Below, piece by piece: positions 6,681 through 15,266 of a stretch of DNA of 25,351 bases. Positions within the stretch are counted from its first letter, which is position 1, and each line of letters begins with the position of its first letter. Both the position numbers and the translations under genes were made by a program. Origin of the DNA: Bacillota bacterium. Its GTDB lineage: Bacteria > Bacillota > Clostridia > Lachnospirales > Lachnospiraceae. The DNA is taken from positions 1 through 25,351 of the forward strand of contig JAGFXQ010000007.1 of the NCBI GenBank assembly GCA_017861355.1. Reading direction: 5' to 3'. The notes below the pieces were generated by a model. The model made no database searches, was not told the DNA's origin, and saw only the letters and a program-made list of their open reading frames with translations.

Positions 6681-7859
6681 ATGGATGGTATGCTATCTCA
6701 AGAAGAGATAAATGCGTTATTGAATGGCATGAATACGGATACCCCGGATAATACCGTGAAAGAAACATTAACTGATGCTGAAAAGGATGCAATTGGTGAG
6801 ATCTCCAATATCAGCATGGGAACAGCCGCAACGACACTGTTTTCCTTAGTAAATCAGCGTGTTAATATTACTACTCCAATTGTAGAGTATGCGACATGGA
6901 AGGATATCGTTAATAGCTACGACAAGCCTTGTGTGTTCATTCAAATTTATTACGAAGATGGTCTTGACGGTAACAATATATTAATACTTAAGGAAACAGA
7001 CGTTAAGATTATTACTGATTTGATGATGGGTGGCGACGGTTCTAATACGTCAGGAGAACTTACAGAACTCCACTTAAGCGCAATCAGTGAGGCAATGAAT
7101 CAGATGATGGGTTCAGCCGCAACAAGCATTTCTTCAATGCTTGAAAAAAGAGTAAATATAAGTCCTCCTACCTCAGCGGTAGTGGATCTATATGATAATA
7201 TGAATGGTGAAAATATTGCAGATTTCCTTAAAGGTAATTTTGTAAGAGTATCCTTTCATATGGAAATCGGCGACCTTGTTGACAGCGTGTTAATGCAGCT
7301 GTATCCCTTTGATTTTGCAAGGGATCTGTATAAGCAGTTTGTTCAGGCAACATCAATGGAACCGGATATTCCAACCAGACCACCGGTTGACAATACTCAA
7401 AAGAAACCACAGGCTGCACCTGCGCCTGCTCCTGTACAGCAGCAGGCTCCACCACCAATGCCCCAAGGCTACAATCCATATGCAAATATGGGATATCCGC
7501 CACAGGGAATGCCACAGCCTATGCCATATATGATGCCGCCGGTTCAGGATGTCAATGTACAACCGGTTCAATTTGCTCCTTTTGTTCCTCTGACCGGAGG
7601 AGTGGTACAGCCGGAAAACATCGATTTATTAATGGATGTGCCGCTTGAAGTTACAGTAGAATTAGGCAGAACAAGTAAATCAATCAAAGAAATACTGGAC
7701 TTTACACCTGGTACTATTATAGAATTAAATCGACTTGCTGGTGAACCGATTGATGTATTGGTAAATGGTAAATTTGTTGCGAAGGGCGAAGTTGTTGTAA
7801 TGGAAGAAGCCTTCGGTATCCGAGTAACAGAAATTATAAAGCAAAAGCAACTTAACTAA
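6681..7859 (+). CDS. fliY: FliY, motor switch phosphatase (CheC-FliN fusion)
   Basis: FliY is the Gram-positive switch protein that also dephosphorylates CheY-P. Domain order: a CheY-P binding peptide MLSQEEINALLNGM (residues 4-17); a CheC-like domain with two phosphatase motifs, GEISNISMGTAATTL (Glu40/Asn43) and SEAMNQMMGSAATS (Glu137/Asn140); a Pro/Gln/Met-rich linker (about 228-305); and a SpoA/FliN domain (about 313-388, DVPLEVTVELGRTSKSIKEI). Both motifs keep their Glu and Asn, so the enzyme is likely active. No separate fliN is seen, so the C-terminal domain probably fills that place in the C-ring. AGGAG at 6667-6671 supports the ATG at 6681. Confidence 0.95.
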   Translation: MDGMLSQEEINALLNGMNTDTPDNTVKETLTDAEKDAIGEISNISMGTAATTLFSLVNQRVNITTPIVEYATWKDIVNSYDKPCVFIQIYYEDGLDGNNILILKETDVKIITDLMMGGDGSNTSGELTELHLSAISEAMNQMMGSAATSISSMLEKRVNISPPTSAVVDLYDNMNGENIADFLKGNFVRVSFHMEIGDLVDSVLMQLYPFDFARDLYKQFVQATSMEPDIPTRPPVDNTQKKPQAAPAPAPVQQQAPPPMPQGYNPYANMGYPPQGMPQPMPYMMPPVQDVNVQPVQFAPFVPLTGGVVQPENIDLLMDVPLEVTVELGRTSKSIKEILDFTPGTIIELNRLAGEPIDVLVNGKFVAKGEVVVMEEAFGIRVTEIIKQKQLN

Positions 7860-7892
7860 AAAATCTAAACATAAGAAGATAGGAGAATGGAT

Positions 7893-8255
7893 ATGGCGAA
7901 AAATATTTTAATTTGTGACGACGCTGCATTTATGAGAATGATGATTAAGGATATCTTAACCAAGAATGGTTATAACATCGCAGGCGAGGCTGAGAACGGA
8001 TTAAAGGCTGTTGATAAGTATCAGGAAACAAAGCCTGATTTAGTTATGATGGATATTACCATGCCTGAGATGGATGGAATTCAGGCATTAAAGAAGATCA
8101 AAGCAGCAGATCCCAGTGCGAATGTTATTATGTGTTCCGCGATGGGTCAGCAGGCAATGGTTATCGAGTCCATTCAATCAGGAGCAAAGGACTTTATCGT
8201 TAAGCCTTTCCAGGCAGATCGTGTACTGGAAGCTGTTAAGAAAGCAGTTGGCTAA
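7893..8255 (+). CDS. cheY: CheY, chemotaxis response regulator
   Basis: CheY is a single receiver domain that is phosphorylated by CheA and binds FliM/FliY. The 120 residues contain the acidic pair Asp9-Asp10 (ILICDDAAFMR), phospho-acceptor Asp54 (DLVMMDITMPEMDG), a switch Ser in VIMCSAMGQ and the conserved Lys in FIVKPF. There is no output domain. Start choice: ATG 7893 gives MAKNIL and has AGGAGA 6 bases upstream, whereas ATG 7887 abuts that site. Its position between fliY and fliO matches the Bacillus order. The stop is followed by a palindromic repeat. Confidence 0.96.
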   Translation: MAKNILICDDAAFMRMMIKDILTKNGYNIAGEAENGLKAVDKYQETKPDLVMMDITMPEMDGIQALKKIKAADPSANVIMCSAMGQQAMVIESIQSGAKDFIVKPFQADRVLEAVKKAVG

Positions 8256-8258
8256 ACA

Positions 8259-8332
8259 GCACAAATTGAAAATTTGTGCCTGCGAAACCAAAGTGTAAAG
8301 GACGCGCTTGGCACAAACTAACTCAAAGAATC
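8259..8332 (+). repeat. palindromic intergenic repeat, copy 1 (cheY-fliO gap)
   Basis: TTTGTGCCTGCG (8273-8284) and GGCACAAACTAAC (8310-8322), followed by TCAAAGA, reappear nearly unchanged in the flhG-PilZ gap, so this is a repeat family. TTTGTGCC (8273-8280) pairs with GGCACAAA (8310-8317) around a 29-base loop. The same arm can instead pair with an upstream GCACAAATT (8259-8267) as a 9-bp hairpin with a GAA loop (8271-8279 as the other arm). The two folds exclude each other. There is no T-run, so neither is a standard terminator. Confidence 0.7.
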
Positions 8333-8363
8333 AGCCATATGAGCAGAGACATAAGGAGTATAT

Positions 8364-8819
8364 ATGACAGGAAAAACTATGGTTATGTTACTGGAAAGCA
8401 TTGATATGGGTAAATTGATAGGAACCCCGACTCCCGGTCCGAGTACCGGTGCAGCTGTGGATAATATTTCCCGTGGTGCTTCATCTCGTGGCAGTCTAGG
8501 GCAATTAATCAGCCTGGTTTTGATACTGGTCATAATTCTTGTTGCTGCTTATTATACCTCCAGATTTATTGGAGGTATAAAATTAGGGCAGATGAAGAAA
8601 AGCAATTTTCAAGTTATCGATTCCTATCGTGTTACAGCGAATAAGGTACTGCAGATTGTTAAAATTGGCAATAAGTATGTGGTAATCGCGATTGGAAAAG
8701 ACAATATCAGTTATATTACGGAGCTGGATGAGTCAGAGGTTATGATTAGAGAGCTCCATCCGAGTGAGAAACAAGACTTTAAACAGATATTTGAGAAGCT
8801 GAAGAATAAGAATGAGTAA
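8364..8819 (+). CDS. fliO: FliO (FliZ-like), flagellar export gate assembly protein
   Basis: The 151-residue protein has a Gly/Pro/Ser-rich N-terminal stretch, one strong membrane helix (about residues 50-68, LISLVLILVIILVAAYYTS) and a cytosolic beta-rich part with the FliO pattern: QVIDSYRVTANKVLQIVKIG, NKYVVIAIGKDNISYITEL. FliO helps build the FliP-FliR pore and is not part of the finished gate. The Bacillus gene at this place is called fliZ. AAGGAG (8353-8358) lies five bases before the ATG. fliP starts 12 bases downstream, consistent with co-translation. FliO sequences diverge strongly, so location carries part of the weight. Confidence 0.88.
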   Translation: MTGKTMVMLLESIDMGKLIGTPTPGPSTGAAVDNISRGASSRGSLGQLISLVLILVIILVAAYYTSRFIGGIKLGQMKKSNFQVIDSYRVTANKVLQIVKIGNKYVVIAIGKDNISYITELDESEVMIRELHPSEKQDFKQIFEKLKNKNE

Positions 8820-8831
8820 AGGCAGGTAATT

Positions 8832-9677
8832 ATGAAGACACGTACAAAAATATTCATAAGCTTTCAATCTGCGATCATAATAGCACTCCTTATTGTCAGC
8901 ATTTTAGTATTATTCCCCGGTAAGAAAGCCTATGCGCAAAGTGCCCAGGACACGGTGACGACCACAACAGAAGGAAGCAAAAATAATCTTAGTGGTTCCA
9001 TGGGACCCCTGGATTTTACGCTTAATACAGATGAGGATGCCAATGGTTTATCCTCGACACTTCAGATATTGATGGTATTAACCGTAATTTCAATCGCTCC
9101 GTCCATATTAATTATGGTAACCTCTTTTACAAGAATTATCATAGTGTTACATTTTGTACGAGCTGCGATCGGAACGACAACAACACCACCCAATCAGGTG
9201 TTGGTAGGCTTAGCTTTGTTTTTGACTTTTTTTATCATGTCTCCGGTTTTAACTCAAATTAATACGAATGCAATAGAACCTCTTTCTGCCGGTACAATTA
9301 CTCAGGAGGAGGCCTTTGATGCAGGTGTAGAACCGATCCGCACATTTATGTTGAATCAGTTAAGCGGTCATGAGAAGGACATTCGACTGTTTATGGATAT
9401 CGCTAAATTGGGAACGGTTACAACAGCAGATGATATCCCGATTACAGTAATTATTCCTGCATTTATTATAAGTGAATTACGCAAAGCCTTTATTATTGGT
9501 TTCCTGATCTATATTCCATTTATAGTTATTGATATGGTAGTAGCGTCCACCCTGATGTCCATGGGTATGATGATGTTACCTCCGACGATGATTTCAATGC
9601 CATTCAAGATACTGTTGTTTATTTTGGCAGACGGATGGAACCTGGTAATAGGACAATTGGTACAGACATTTTACTGA
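8832..9677 (+). CDS. fliP: FliP, flagellar export gate protein
   Basis: FliP forms the pore of the export gate with FliQ and FliR. At 281 residues it begins with a cleavable signal peptide (basic start, hydrophobic AIIIALLIVSILVLF, probable cleavage after AYA near residue 35). Then a polar stretch of about 30 residues precedes the four membrane segments. Family motifs are SFTRIIIVLHFVRAAIGTTT, PPNQVLVGLALFLTFFIMSP, QEEAFDAGVEPIRTFML and AFIISELRKAF, with MSMGMMMLPPTMISMPFK at the C-terminal end. The motifs are unmistakable. It lies directly after fliO and before fliQ. Confidence 0.97.
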   Translation: MKTRTKIFISFQSAIIIALLIVSILVLFPGKKAYAQSAQDTVTTTTEGSKNNLSGSMGPLDFTLNTDEDANGLSSTLQILMVLTVISIAPSILIMVTSFTRIIIVLHFVRAAIGTTTTPPNQVLVGLALFLTFFIMSPVLTQINTNAIEPLSAGTITQEEAFDAGVEPIRTFMLNQLSGHEKDIRLFMDIAKLGTVTTADDIPITVIIPAFIISELRKAFIIGFLIYIPFIVIDMVVASTLMSMGMMMLPPTMISMPFKILLFILADGWNLVIGQLVQTFY

Positions 9678-9754
9678 TAGCAGCAGATAGTGGGAGTCAG
9701 GCACTTTCTGTTATCGACTATAGGTTATTGAAATGTACCAGGAGGAGGCCTTTC

Positions 9755-10030
9755 ATGAATGAAACTATCATAATAGACATTGCAAGACAAGCAGTTTATC
9801 TTGTACTCAAAGCATCGGCACCAATGCTACTCGCATCACTGGTGGTAGGTTTAGTTATTAGTATACTGCAGACAGTTACCTCGATTCAGGAGCAAACCCT
9901 CACATTTGTTCCGAAATTAATTGCCGTATTTCTTGTGCTTATTATTGCAGGGAGCTGGATCATGAATTCTCTAAAAGATTATATGATTGATTTATATTCT
10001 AATTTTAGCTTTTACATCAATTCGTTATGA
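9755..10030 (+). CDS. fliQ: FliQ, flagellar export gate protein
   Basis: FliQ is a 91-residue protein with two membrane hairpin helices, the normal size for this gate component. Helix one is around APMLLASLVVGLVISI and helix two around LIAVFLVLIIAGSWIM, with the conserved QTVTSIQEQTLTFVPK between them. The start is ATG 9755: GGAGGAGG at 9741-9748 lies just upstream, and the frame upstream runs into fliP-overlapping sequence with no family match. The stop TGA shares bases with the fliR start (ATGA at 10027-10030), so translation is coupled. A 77-base gap separates it from fliP. Confidence 0.96.
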   Translation: MNETIIIDIARQAVYLVLKASAPMLLASLVVGLVISILQTVTSIQEQTLTFVPKLIAVFLVLIIAGSWIMNSLKDYMIDLYSNFSFYINSL

Positions 10031-10794
10031 CTTTTACCATTGAGAATTTTGATTTTATGTTATTAATACTTGTGAGGGTCACCGGATATGTCTTTACGGC
10101 TCCGTTCTTTTCTTTAAGAAATGTACCGATTCGTGTGAAAACCGGTTTATCTATCTTTTTAGCCGCAATTCTTTTCTATTCAGTTCCTTATGCCACACCT
10201 GAATATGCCGGAGTGATAGGCTTTGCGGTCCTTGTAGCGAAAGAGGCACTTGCCGGAGCTATCATGGGACTTTTTGCGAATATTGCTTACCAGATTCTTG
10301 CTTTTGCAGGTCAGATTATCGATATGGAGATCGGTTTTTCCATGGTCAGTGAAATTGATCCGGTAACAAGCATTCAGACAACAATCACAGCTAATCTTTA
10401 TGGTTATTTAGTGTTACTAATGATGTTTATAACAAATTTACATCATTATTTTTTAAGGGCTATTATTGATTCCTTTCAAGTTATTGAGATAGGAAAAGTA
10501 AATTTTAATCCGAATCTCTATAAATTGATGGTAGAATTTATTACGGATTATTTTATCATTGGTTTTCGTATCGTACTCCCGATATTTGCGGCAATTCTAG
10601 TAGTAAATGCGATACTTGCAATTCTTGCAAAGATTGCACCTCAGATGAACATGTTTGTTATTGGAATGCAGTTAAAGATTTTTGTCGGACTGATTGTATT
10701 AGCCATGATTATGGAGCTAATCCCCGGTGTTGCTGACTTTATCTTCAATAAGATGAAGGATATGCTGCAAAATTCAATCCAAATGTTAAGATAG
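10027..10794 (+). CDS. fliR: FliR, flagellar export gate protein
   Basis: FliR completes the FliP-FliQ-FliR pore. The 255-residue protein is mostly hydrophobic with about six membrane segments. Family features are LILVRVTGYVFTAPFFS near the N-terminus, AKEALAGAIMGLFANIAYQI, the GQIIDMEIGFSMVSEIDP segment and a C-terminal LAKIAPQMNMFVIGMQLKIF. All are standard FliR positions. The ATG overlaps the fliQ stop by four bases. There is no sign of fusion to FlhB, which follows as a separate gene 46 bases downstream. Confidence 0.96.
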   Translation: MTFTIENFDFMLLILVRVTGYVFTAPFFSLRNVPIRVKTGLSIFLAAILFYSVPYATPEYAGVIGFAVLVAKEALAGAIMGLFANIAYQILAFAGQIIDMEIGFSMVSEIDPVTSIQTTITANLYGYLVLLMMFITNLHHYFLRAIIDSFQVIEIGKVNFNPNLYKLMVEFITDYFIIGFRIVLPIFAAILVVNAILAILAKIAPQMNMFVIGMQLKIFVGLIVLAMIMELIPGVADFIFNKMKDMLQNSIQMLR

Positions 10795-10840
10795 AATCGT
10801 TGGCAAAGAATGAGAGTATTAGCGAAAGGGAAGGGATAGG

Positions 10841-11971
10841 ATGATTGTAGAAGAGCATATGCCTCATGCCATATATCGACTTCCTTATCATCTGCAATAC
10901 TTTGCGGAAGGTGCTGACAAGACAGAGGATGCCACCTCCAAAAGATTGAATGATGCCAGAATGGAAGGCCAGGTAGCAAGAAGTAAGGAGCTGATCACAG
11001 CTTCCGGTCTTGCCACATTTTTTATGGTGATCAAGGTCTTTGTTGGATACATTAATGATGGCTTTATGAAAAGCTTTTTTAAAATCTTTGGAAATATTGA
11101 TAAAATTTCAAGAGAAGAGTTTAATATAGCGGTTGCCAGTAATATTTTAAGCGATATGATTTTTACTGTGATTCAGATTTGTATTCCGGTATTTATAACA
11201 ACAATACTTGTAACTTTTGTGGTTGTACTATTCCAGGTAAAATGGAAGATATCCGGTAAACCTTTAAAACCCAAATTTTCGAATATGAATCCAATCAGTG
11301 GTTTTAAGAAGATTCTATCAAAAGACAAAATGGTTGAACTGAGCATCGAGCTTATAAAAATTATCGTTATCTGCTATCTGGCTTATAATACATTGAAGGA
11401 TGAATGGCAACTCTTATTCGTACTCTATGATATGAAGTTGGAACAAGCAATACTACTAGTGGGTAATCTGGTTCTGGACCTGGGGCTTCGTGCCAGCATG
11501 ATCTTTTTGATCATTGGTTTCGGTGATCTGCTATATCAGAAGATGAAGTTCAAAAAAGACATGAAAATGTCAAAGCAGGAAGTAAAGGATGAGTATAAGA
11601 ACTCAGAGGGTGATCCGCTGATTAAGAACAAGATCCGTGCCAGAATGCGTGAGGCATCTCAGAGAAGAATGATGCAGTCATTACCAACAGCAGATGTTGT
11701 CATCACGAATCCGACGCATCTTGCAGCAGCGATTAAATATGATAAGTCCTCCAGCGAAGCACCTGTTCTGATTGCTAAGGGAGCAGATTATCTCGCTCAG
11801 AAGATCAAAGAAGTAGCAAAAGAAAACAATATAGAAATAGTGGAAAACAAACCACTGGCAAGAATGCTATATTACAATGTGGAGCTTGGAGCGGAGGTTC
11901 CTCCGGAGCTTTATCAGATGACAGCGGAAGTTCTAGCCTATGTATACGGGCTTAAAAATAAAGCAGTTTAA
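10841..11971 (+). CDS. flhB: FlhB, export switch protein
   Basis: FlhB sets the change from hook-type to filament-type export by cleaving itself. The 376-residue protein has the N-terminal pattern LQYFAEGADKTEDATSKRLN and ARMEGQVARSKEL, four membrane segments, then a cytosolic domain with the self-cleavage motif NPTH at residues 290-293 (VVITNPTHLAAAIKYD), followed by the C-terminal part (APVLIAKGADYLAQKIKEVA, ENKPLARMLYYNVELGAEVP). Asn and Pro are intact, so cleavage is expected. A purine-rich AAGGGAAGGGA lies upstream of the ATG; the in-frame ATG at 10859 is an alternative start. Confidence 0.96.
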   Translation: MIVEEHMPHAIYRLPYHLQYFAEGADKTEDATSKRLNDARMEGQVARSKELITASGLATFFMVIKVFVGYINDGFMKSFFKIFGNIDKISREEFNIAVASNILSDMIFTVIQICIPVFITTILVTFVVVLFQVKWKISGKPLKPKFSNMNPISGFKKILSKDKMVELSIELIKIIVICYLAYNTLKDEWQLLFVLYDMKLEQAILLVGNLVLDLGLRASMIFLIIGFGDLLYQKMKFKKDMKMSKQEVKDEYKNSEGDPLIKNKIRARMREASQRRMMQSLPTADVVITNPTHLAAAIKYDKSSSEAPVLIAKGADYLAQKIKEVAKENNIEIVENKPLARMLYYNVELGAEVPPELYQMTAEVLAYVYGLKNKAV

Positions 11972-12017
11972 TTATGACGTAATAGATAAGTAGTAGTGGT
12001 CAACACTGGAGGTAACT

Positions 12018-14051
12018 ATGAAGAGAAATGACCTGATTGTCGGATTGTTCCTGCTATCTGCAATCGTATTTTTGATAATTCCGATGCCTTCCTTCATGCT
12101 GGACGTATTACTGGCATTAAATATATCCATAGCTATGGTAATACTGTTCAATGCGATGTTTACGAAGGAAGTTCTTAATATGTCGGCATTCCCGACGATT
12201 TTGCTGTTTACGACAATATTTCGTATTTCCCTAAATGTATCCAGTACGAAATTGATACTGATGACCGGTGAACCCGGTAATGTCGTTACCACCTTTGGCC
12301 AGTTTGTCGGTGGTGGTAATTTGGTTATCGGTATTATCATTTTTATTGTCTTAATCTTAGTTCAGTTTATGGTTATCAATAAGGGTTCTGAGCGTGTGGC
12401 AGAGGTAACTGCAAGGTTTACCCTGGATGCGATGCCCGGTAAACAGATGGCAATCGATGCGGACTTAAATACAGGAGCAATCACGGATGCAGAAGCGAGA
12501 GCTCGTCGTGAGAAAATCCAGGAGGAATCAGCATTCTTCGGTTCTATGGATGGTGCTACGAAGTACGTTAAGGGTGATGCGATAGCAGGTCTCGTCATAA
12601 CGATTATTAATATGGTCGGTGGTACTATTATGGGTGTACTCTATATGGGAATGCCTGCAATGGATGCCTTCGAACATTTTGCTGTACTAACCATCGGTGA
12701 CGGTCTGGTCAGCCAGATTCCATCTCTGATGATATCACTTGCAACCGGTATTCTTGTAACGAAGGTATCCAAGGAAGCAGACTTTGGCGATTTGCTGATG
12801 AGACAGCTTTTCTCCATCCCCAAAGCGCTTTATATGGTGGGCGGCAGTATGATTGCTTTCGGTCTCTTTACTCCGCTGAATGATCTGCTATTTATTGCCT
12901 ATGGTCTGACATTTATTATCTCCGGAAGAATGATTGCTTCGAGAGTCGAGGTTGCCGCTATTGAGCATGAAGTATCCTCAGAGGAAGCAGCAGCGAGTGA
13001 GATTCGAAAACCGGAGAATGTGGTATCTTTATTACAGGTTGACCCGATTGAATTGGAATTTGGTTATGGTATTATTCCTCTGGCTGATACAAATCAAGGC
13101 GGTGACCTACTTGATCGTGTTGTATTAATCCGAAGACAGGTGGCACTTGAACTTGGCTGTGTAGTTCCCATGATTCGTTTAAGGGATAACATACAGCTTA
13201 ATCCAAACCAATATATAATCAAAATCAAAGGAATTCAGGTTAGCGAGGGAGAGATTCTCTTCGATCATTATATGGCGATGAACCCGGGCTATGTAGAGGA
13301 AGAGATAACCGGAATTCCGACCTTCGAGCCATCATTCCATTTGCCGGCGATCTGGATTACTGAGAATCAGAGAGAAAGAGCGGAAACACTGGGTTATACC
13401 GTTGTAGATCCTCCTTCGATTATTGCGACTCATTTGACTGAAGTCATCCGCAGTCATATTCATGAATTACTTACCAGACAGGATGTACAGAGTTTGGTTA
13501 ATAATATTCAAGAAGCAAATCAGACACTTATCTCCGAATTGGTGCCTAAGCTGCTTAATATCGGTGAGATACAGAAGGTTCTTCAGAATCTACTTCGGGA
13601 AGGGATCTCGATCCGTGACCTTGTAACAGTCTTTGAAACCTTAGCTGATTATGCTACGACGACTCATGATACCGATGTACTAACGGAATACGTCAGACAA
13701 AACCTAAAGAGAGCAATCTCAAATAAGTATTTTCCTTCCGGGGAAATGACCAGTGTAGTTACTTTGGATCCGAAGGTGGAGCAGGAGATTATGGGTTCGG
13801 TAAAGCAATCAGAGCAGGGAGCATATCTGTCGCTTGATCCGGGTGTGACCAGAGAGATTATCGAATCGGTTCAGACGGAATTGCACAAATTAGAGGATTT
13901 AGGTAAGAATCCAATTATAATTACCTCTCCGATCGTAAGAATGTATTTTAAACGCTTGACACAGGATTATTTTAAGGATTTAATAGTTGTATCATATAAT
14001 GAAATCGATTCAAATGTCGAATTACAGTCAGTGGGGATGGTGACAGTATAG
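12018..14051 (+). CDS. flhA: FlhA, flagellar export gate protein
   Basis: FlhA receives chaperone-substrate complexes and forms a nine-part ring in the export gate. The protein has 677 residues, close to the family norm: about eight N-terminal membrane segments (to about residue 300) and a C-terminal cytosolic domain. The FHIPEP signature is clear (FRISLNVSSTKLILMTGEPG), as are TARFTLDAMPGKQMAIDADL and TGAITDAEARARREKIQEES of the conserved loop. The cytosolic part includes GYTVVDPPSIIATHLTEVIR. GGAGG at 12008-12012 is five bases before the ATG. Its stop TAG overlaps the GTG start of flhF by one base. Confidence 0.97.
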   Translation: MKRNDLIVGLFLLSAIVFLIIPMPSFMLDVLLALNISIAMVILFNAMFTKEVLNMSAFPTILLFTTIFRISLNVSSTKLILMTGEPGNVVTTFGQFVGGGNLVIGIIIFIVLILVQFMVINKGSERVAEVTARFTLDAMPGKQMAIDADLNTGAITDAEARARREKIQEESAFFGSMDGATKYVKGDAIAGLVITIINMVGGTIMGVLYMGMPAMDAFEHFAVLTIGDGLVSQIPSLMISLATGILVTKVSKEADFGDLLMRQLFSIPKALYMVGGSMIAFGLFTPLNDLLFIAYGLTFIISGRMIASRVEVAAIEHEVSSEEAAASEIRKPENVVSLLQVDPIELEFGYGIIPLADTNQGGDLLDRVVLIRRQVALELGCVVPMIRLRDNIQLNPNQYIIKIKGIQVSEGEILFDHYMAMNPGYVEEEITGIPTFEPSFHLPAIWITENQRERAETLGYTVVDPPSIIATHLTEVIRSHIHELLTRQDVQSLVNNIQEANQTLISELVPKLLNIGEIQKVLQNLLREGISIRDLVTVFETLADYATTTHDTDVLTEYVRQNLKRAISNKYFPSGEMTSVVTLDPKVEQEIMGSVKQSEQGAYLSLDPGVTREIIESVQTELHKLEDLGKNPIIITSPIVRMYFKRLTQDYFKDLIVVSYNEIDSNVELQSVGMVTV

Positions 14052-15265
14052 TGATTATCAAAAAATTTCAAGCAAGTACAGAAACAGAAGCAATCATGCT
14101 TGCCAAGGAAGAGCTTGGTAAGGATGCTATTGTCATGAACATCAAGACGATTTCGCCCAAAGGAATATATCGGATGTTTCGTAAACCGGTTGTAGAAATA
14201 ACTGCTGCATTGGATGAAAACATTACATATAAGAATGATAAGGTGAAGTCACAGTCACCTGCTATGCCGCAGCGTAAGCAGATTCTTCCGGATATCATCT
14301 ATGATGATGAGCCGGTGAACAGACAGATGTTTCAACCGGGTAATATCTCTTCTTCCGCACCATCTGCCATTGAAGCCAAGCTGAATGATCTTCAAAACCT
14401 GATTGAAAAACAGATGAATGAGAAAGAAAAGCAGGGTTTGGAGAAAGACGATGTAAAATCGGTTGAGGCCAATAAGAATCTGGCTTGTATTCAATTGATT
14501 TATAACCAATTGGTGAATAACGAGGTTGATGAGAAGTATGCGAATCAGATCATTGGTGAAATCGAAGGCAATCTGAAGAAGGATGCTTCCATGGATAACA
14601 TTCTTGCCAGCATTTATCAGAAGATAATCTTAAAGCTTGGACAGCCGAAGATGATTGAGATTATCGGAAAAACACCGAAATTTGTGTTCTTTATCGGACC
14701 TACGGGCGTAGGTAAGACAACGACGATAGCAAAAATTGCTTCCAAGTTCAAAATGACTGAGAAGGCTAAGGTTGCGTTTCTAACGGCAGATACCTATCGT
14801 GTCGCTGCAGTGGATCAGTTGAGGACATATGCGAATATTTTAGGAATTCCTTTGAAGGTGATCTATTCTGAGGACGAGATGCTGCAGGCAAAAGAGGAAT
14901 TTGCAGATTATGATATCGTATTCGTTGATACAGCCGGTAGATCACATCGCAGCAAGGAACAACGGGATGACATTGAGGTATTAATTAATTCGATTCCCGA
15001 GGATGAAAGAGAAATCTATCTGGTACTGAGCGCTACGACTAAGTATCGTGATTTGATAAAAATAACAGAAGCTTATTCTGAAATTCTTAATTATAATCTT
15101 ATTTTTACTAAGCTGGATGAAACCAGTACAATCGGGAACTTGTTCAACATCAGGATGCTGACGGACGCACCTTTATCTTATGCTACCTTTGGCCAGAATG
15201 TACCTGATGATATCACCAGAGTGGACGCTCAGAATATTGCTAAGCAACTATTAAGGGGGCAATAA
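14051..15265 (+). CDS. flhF: FlhF, SRP-type GTPase for flagellar placement
   Basis: FlhF is a GTPase of the Ffh/FtsY class that controls flagellar position and assembly with FlhG. The 404 residues comprise an N-terminal B domain (IIKKFQASTETEAIMLAKEE), a charged linker with coiled-coil tendency (about 110-140), an N domain and the G domain. The P-loop GPTGVGKTT begins at residue 216, followed by TADTYRVAAVDQLRTYANIL, DTAGRSH (from Asp293) and a TKLDET guanine-specificity motif. The start is GTG at 14051, overlapping the flhA stop by one base, with GGTGA just upstream. Together with flhG one base downstream it forms a tight pair. Confidence 0.96.
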   Translation: MIIKKFQASTETEAIMLAKEELGKDAIVMNIKTISPKGIYRMFRKPVVEITAALDENITYKNDKVKSQSPAMPQRKQILPDIIYDDEPVNRQMFQPGNISSSAPSAIEAKLNDLQNLIEKQMNEKEKQGLEKDDVKSVEANKNLACIQLIYNQLVNNEVDEKYANQIIGEIEGNLKKDASMDNILASIYQKIILKLGQPKMIEIIGKTPKFVFFIGPTGVGKTTTIAKIASKFKMTEKAKVAFLTADTYRVAAVDQLRTYANILGIPLKVIYSEDEMLQAKEEFADYDIVFVDTAGRSHRSKEQRDDIEVLINSIPEDEREIYLVLSATTKYRDLIKITEAYSEILNYNLIFTKLDETSTIGNLFNIRMLTDAPLSYATFGQNVPDDITRVDAQNIAKQLLRGQ

Positions 15266-15266
15266 T

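Noticed and set aside
7228..7571. Several open frames on both strands over the FliY linker
   Set aside because: They are shadows created by the repetitive Pro/Gln/Met codons; the + frame FliY explains the region fully.
8259..8279. Hairpin after cheY as a terminator
   Set aside because: A good stem but followed by CTGCG with no T-run; export genes continue on the same strand.
9635..9754. Longer FliQ starting inside fliP
   Set aside because: The extra 40 residues are out-of-frame fliP coding sequence; FliQ proteins are about 90 residues and GGAGGAGG precedes ATG 9755.
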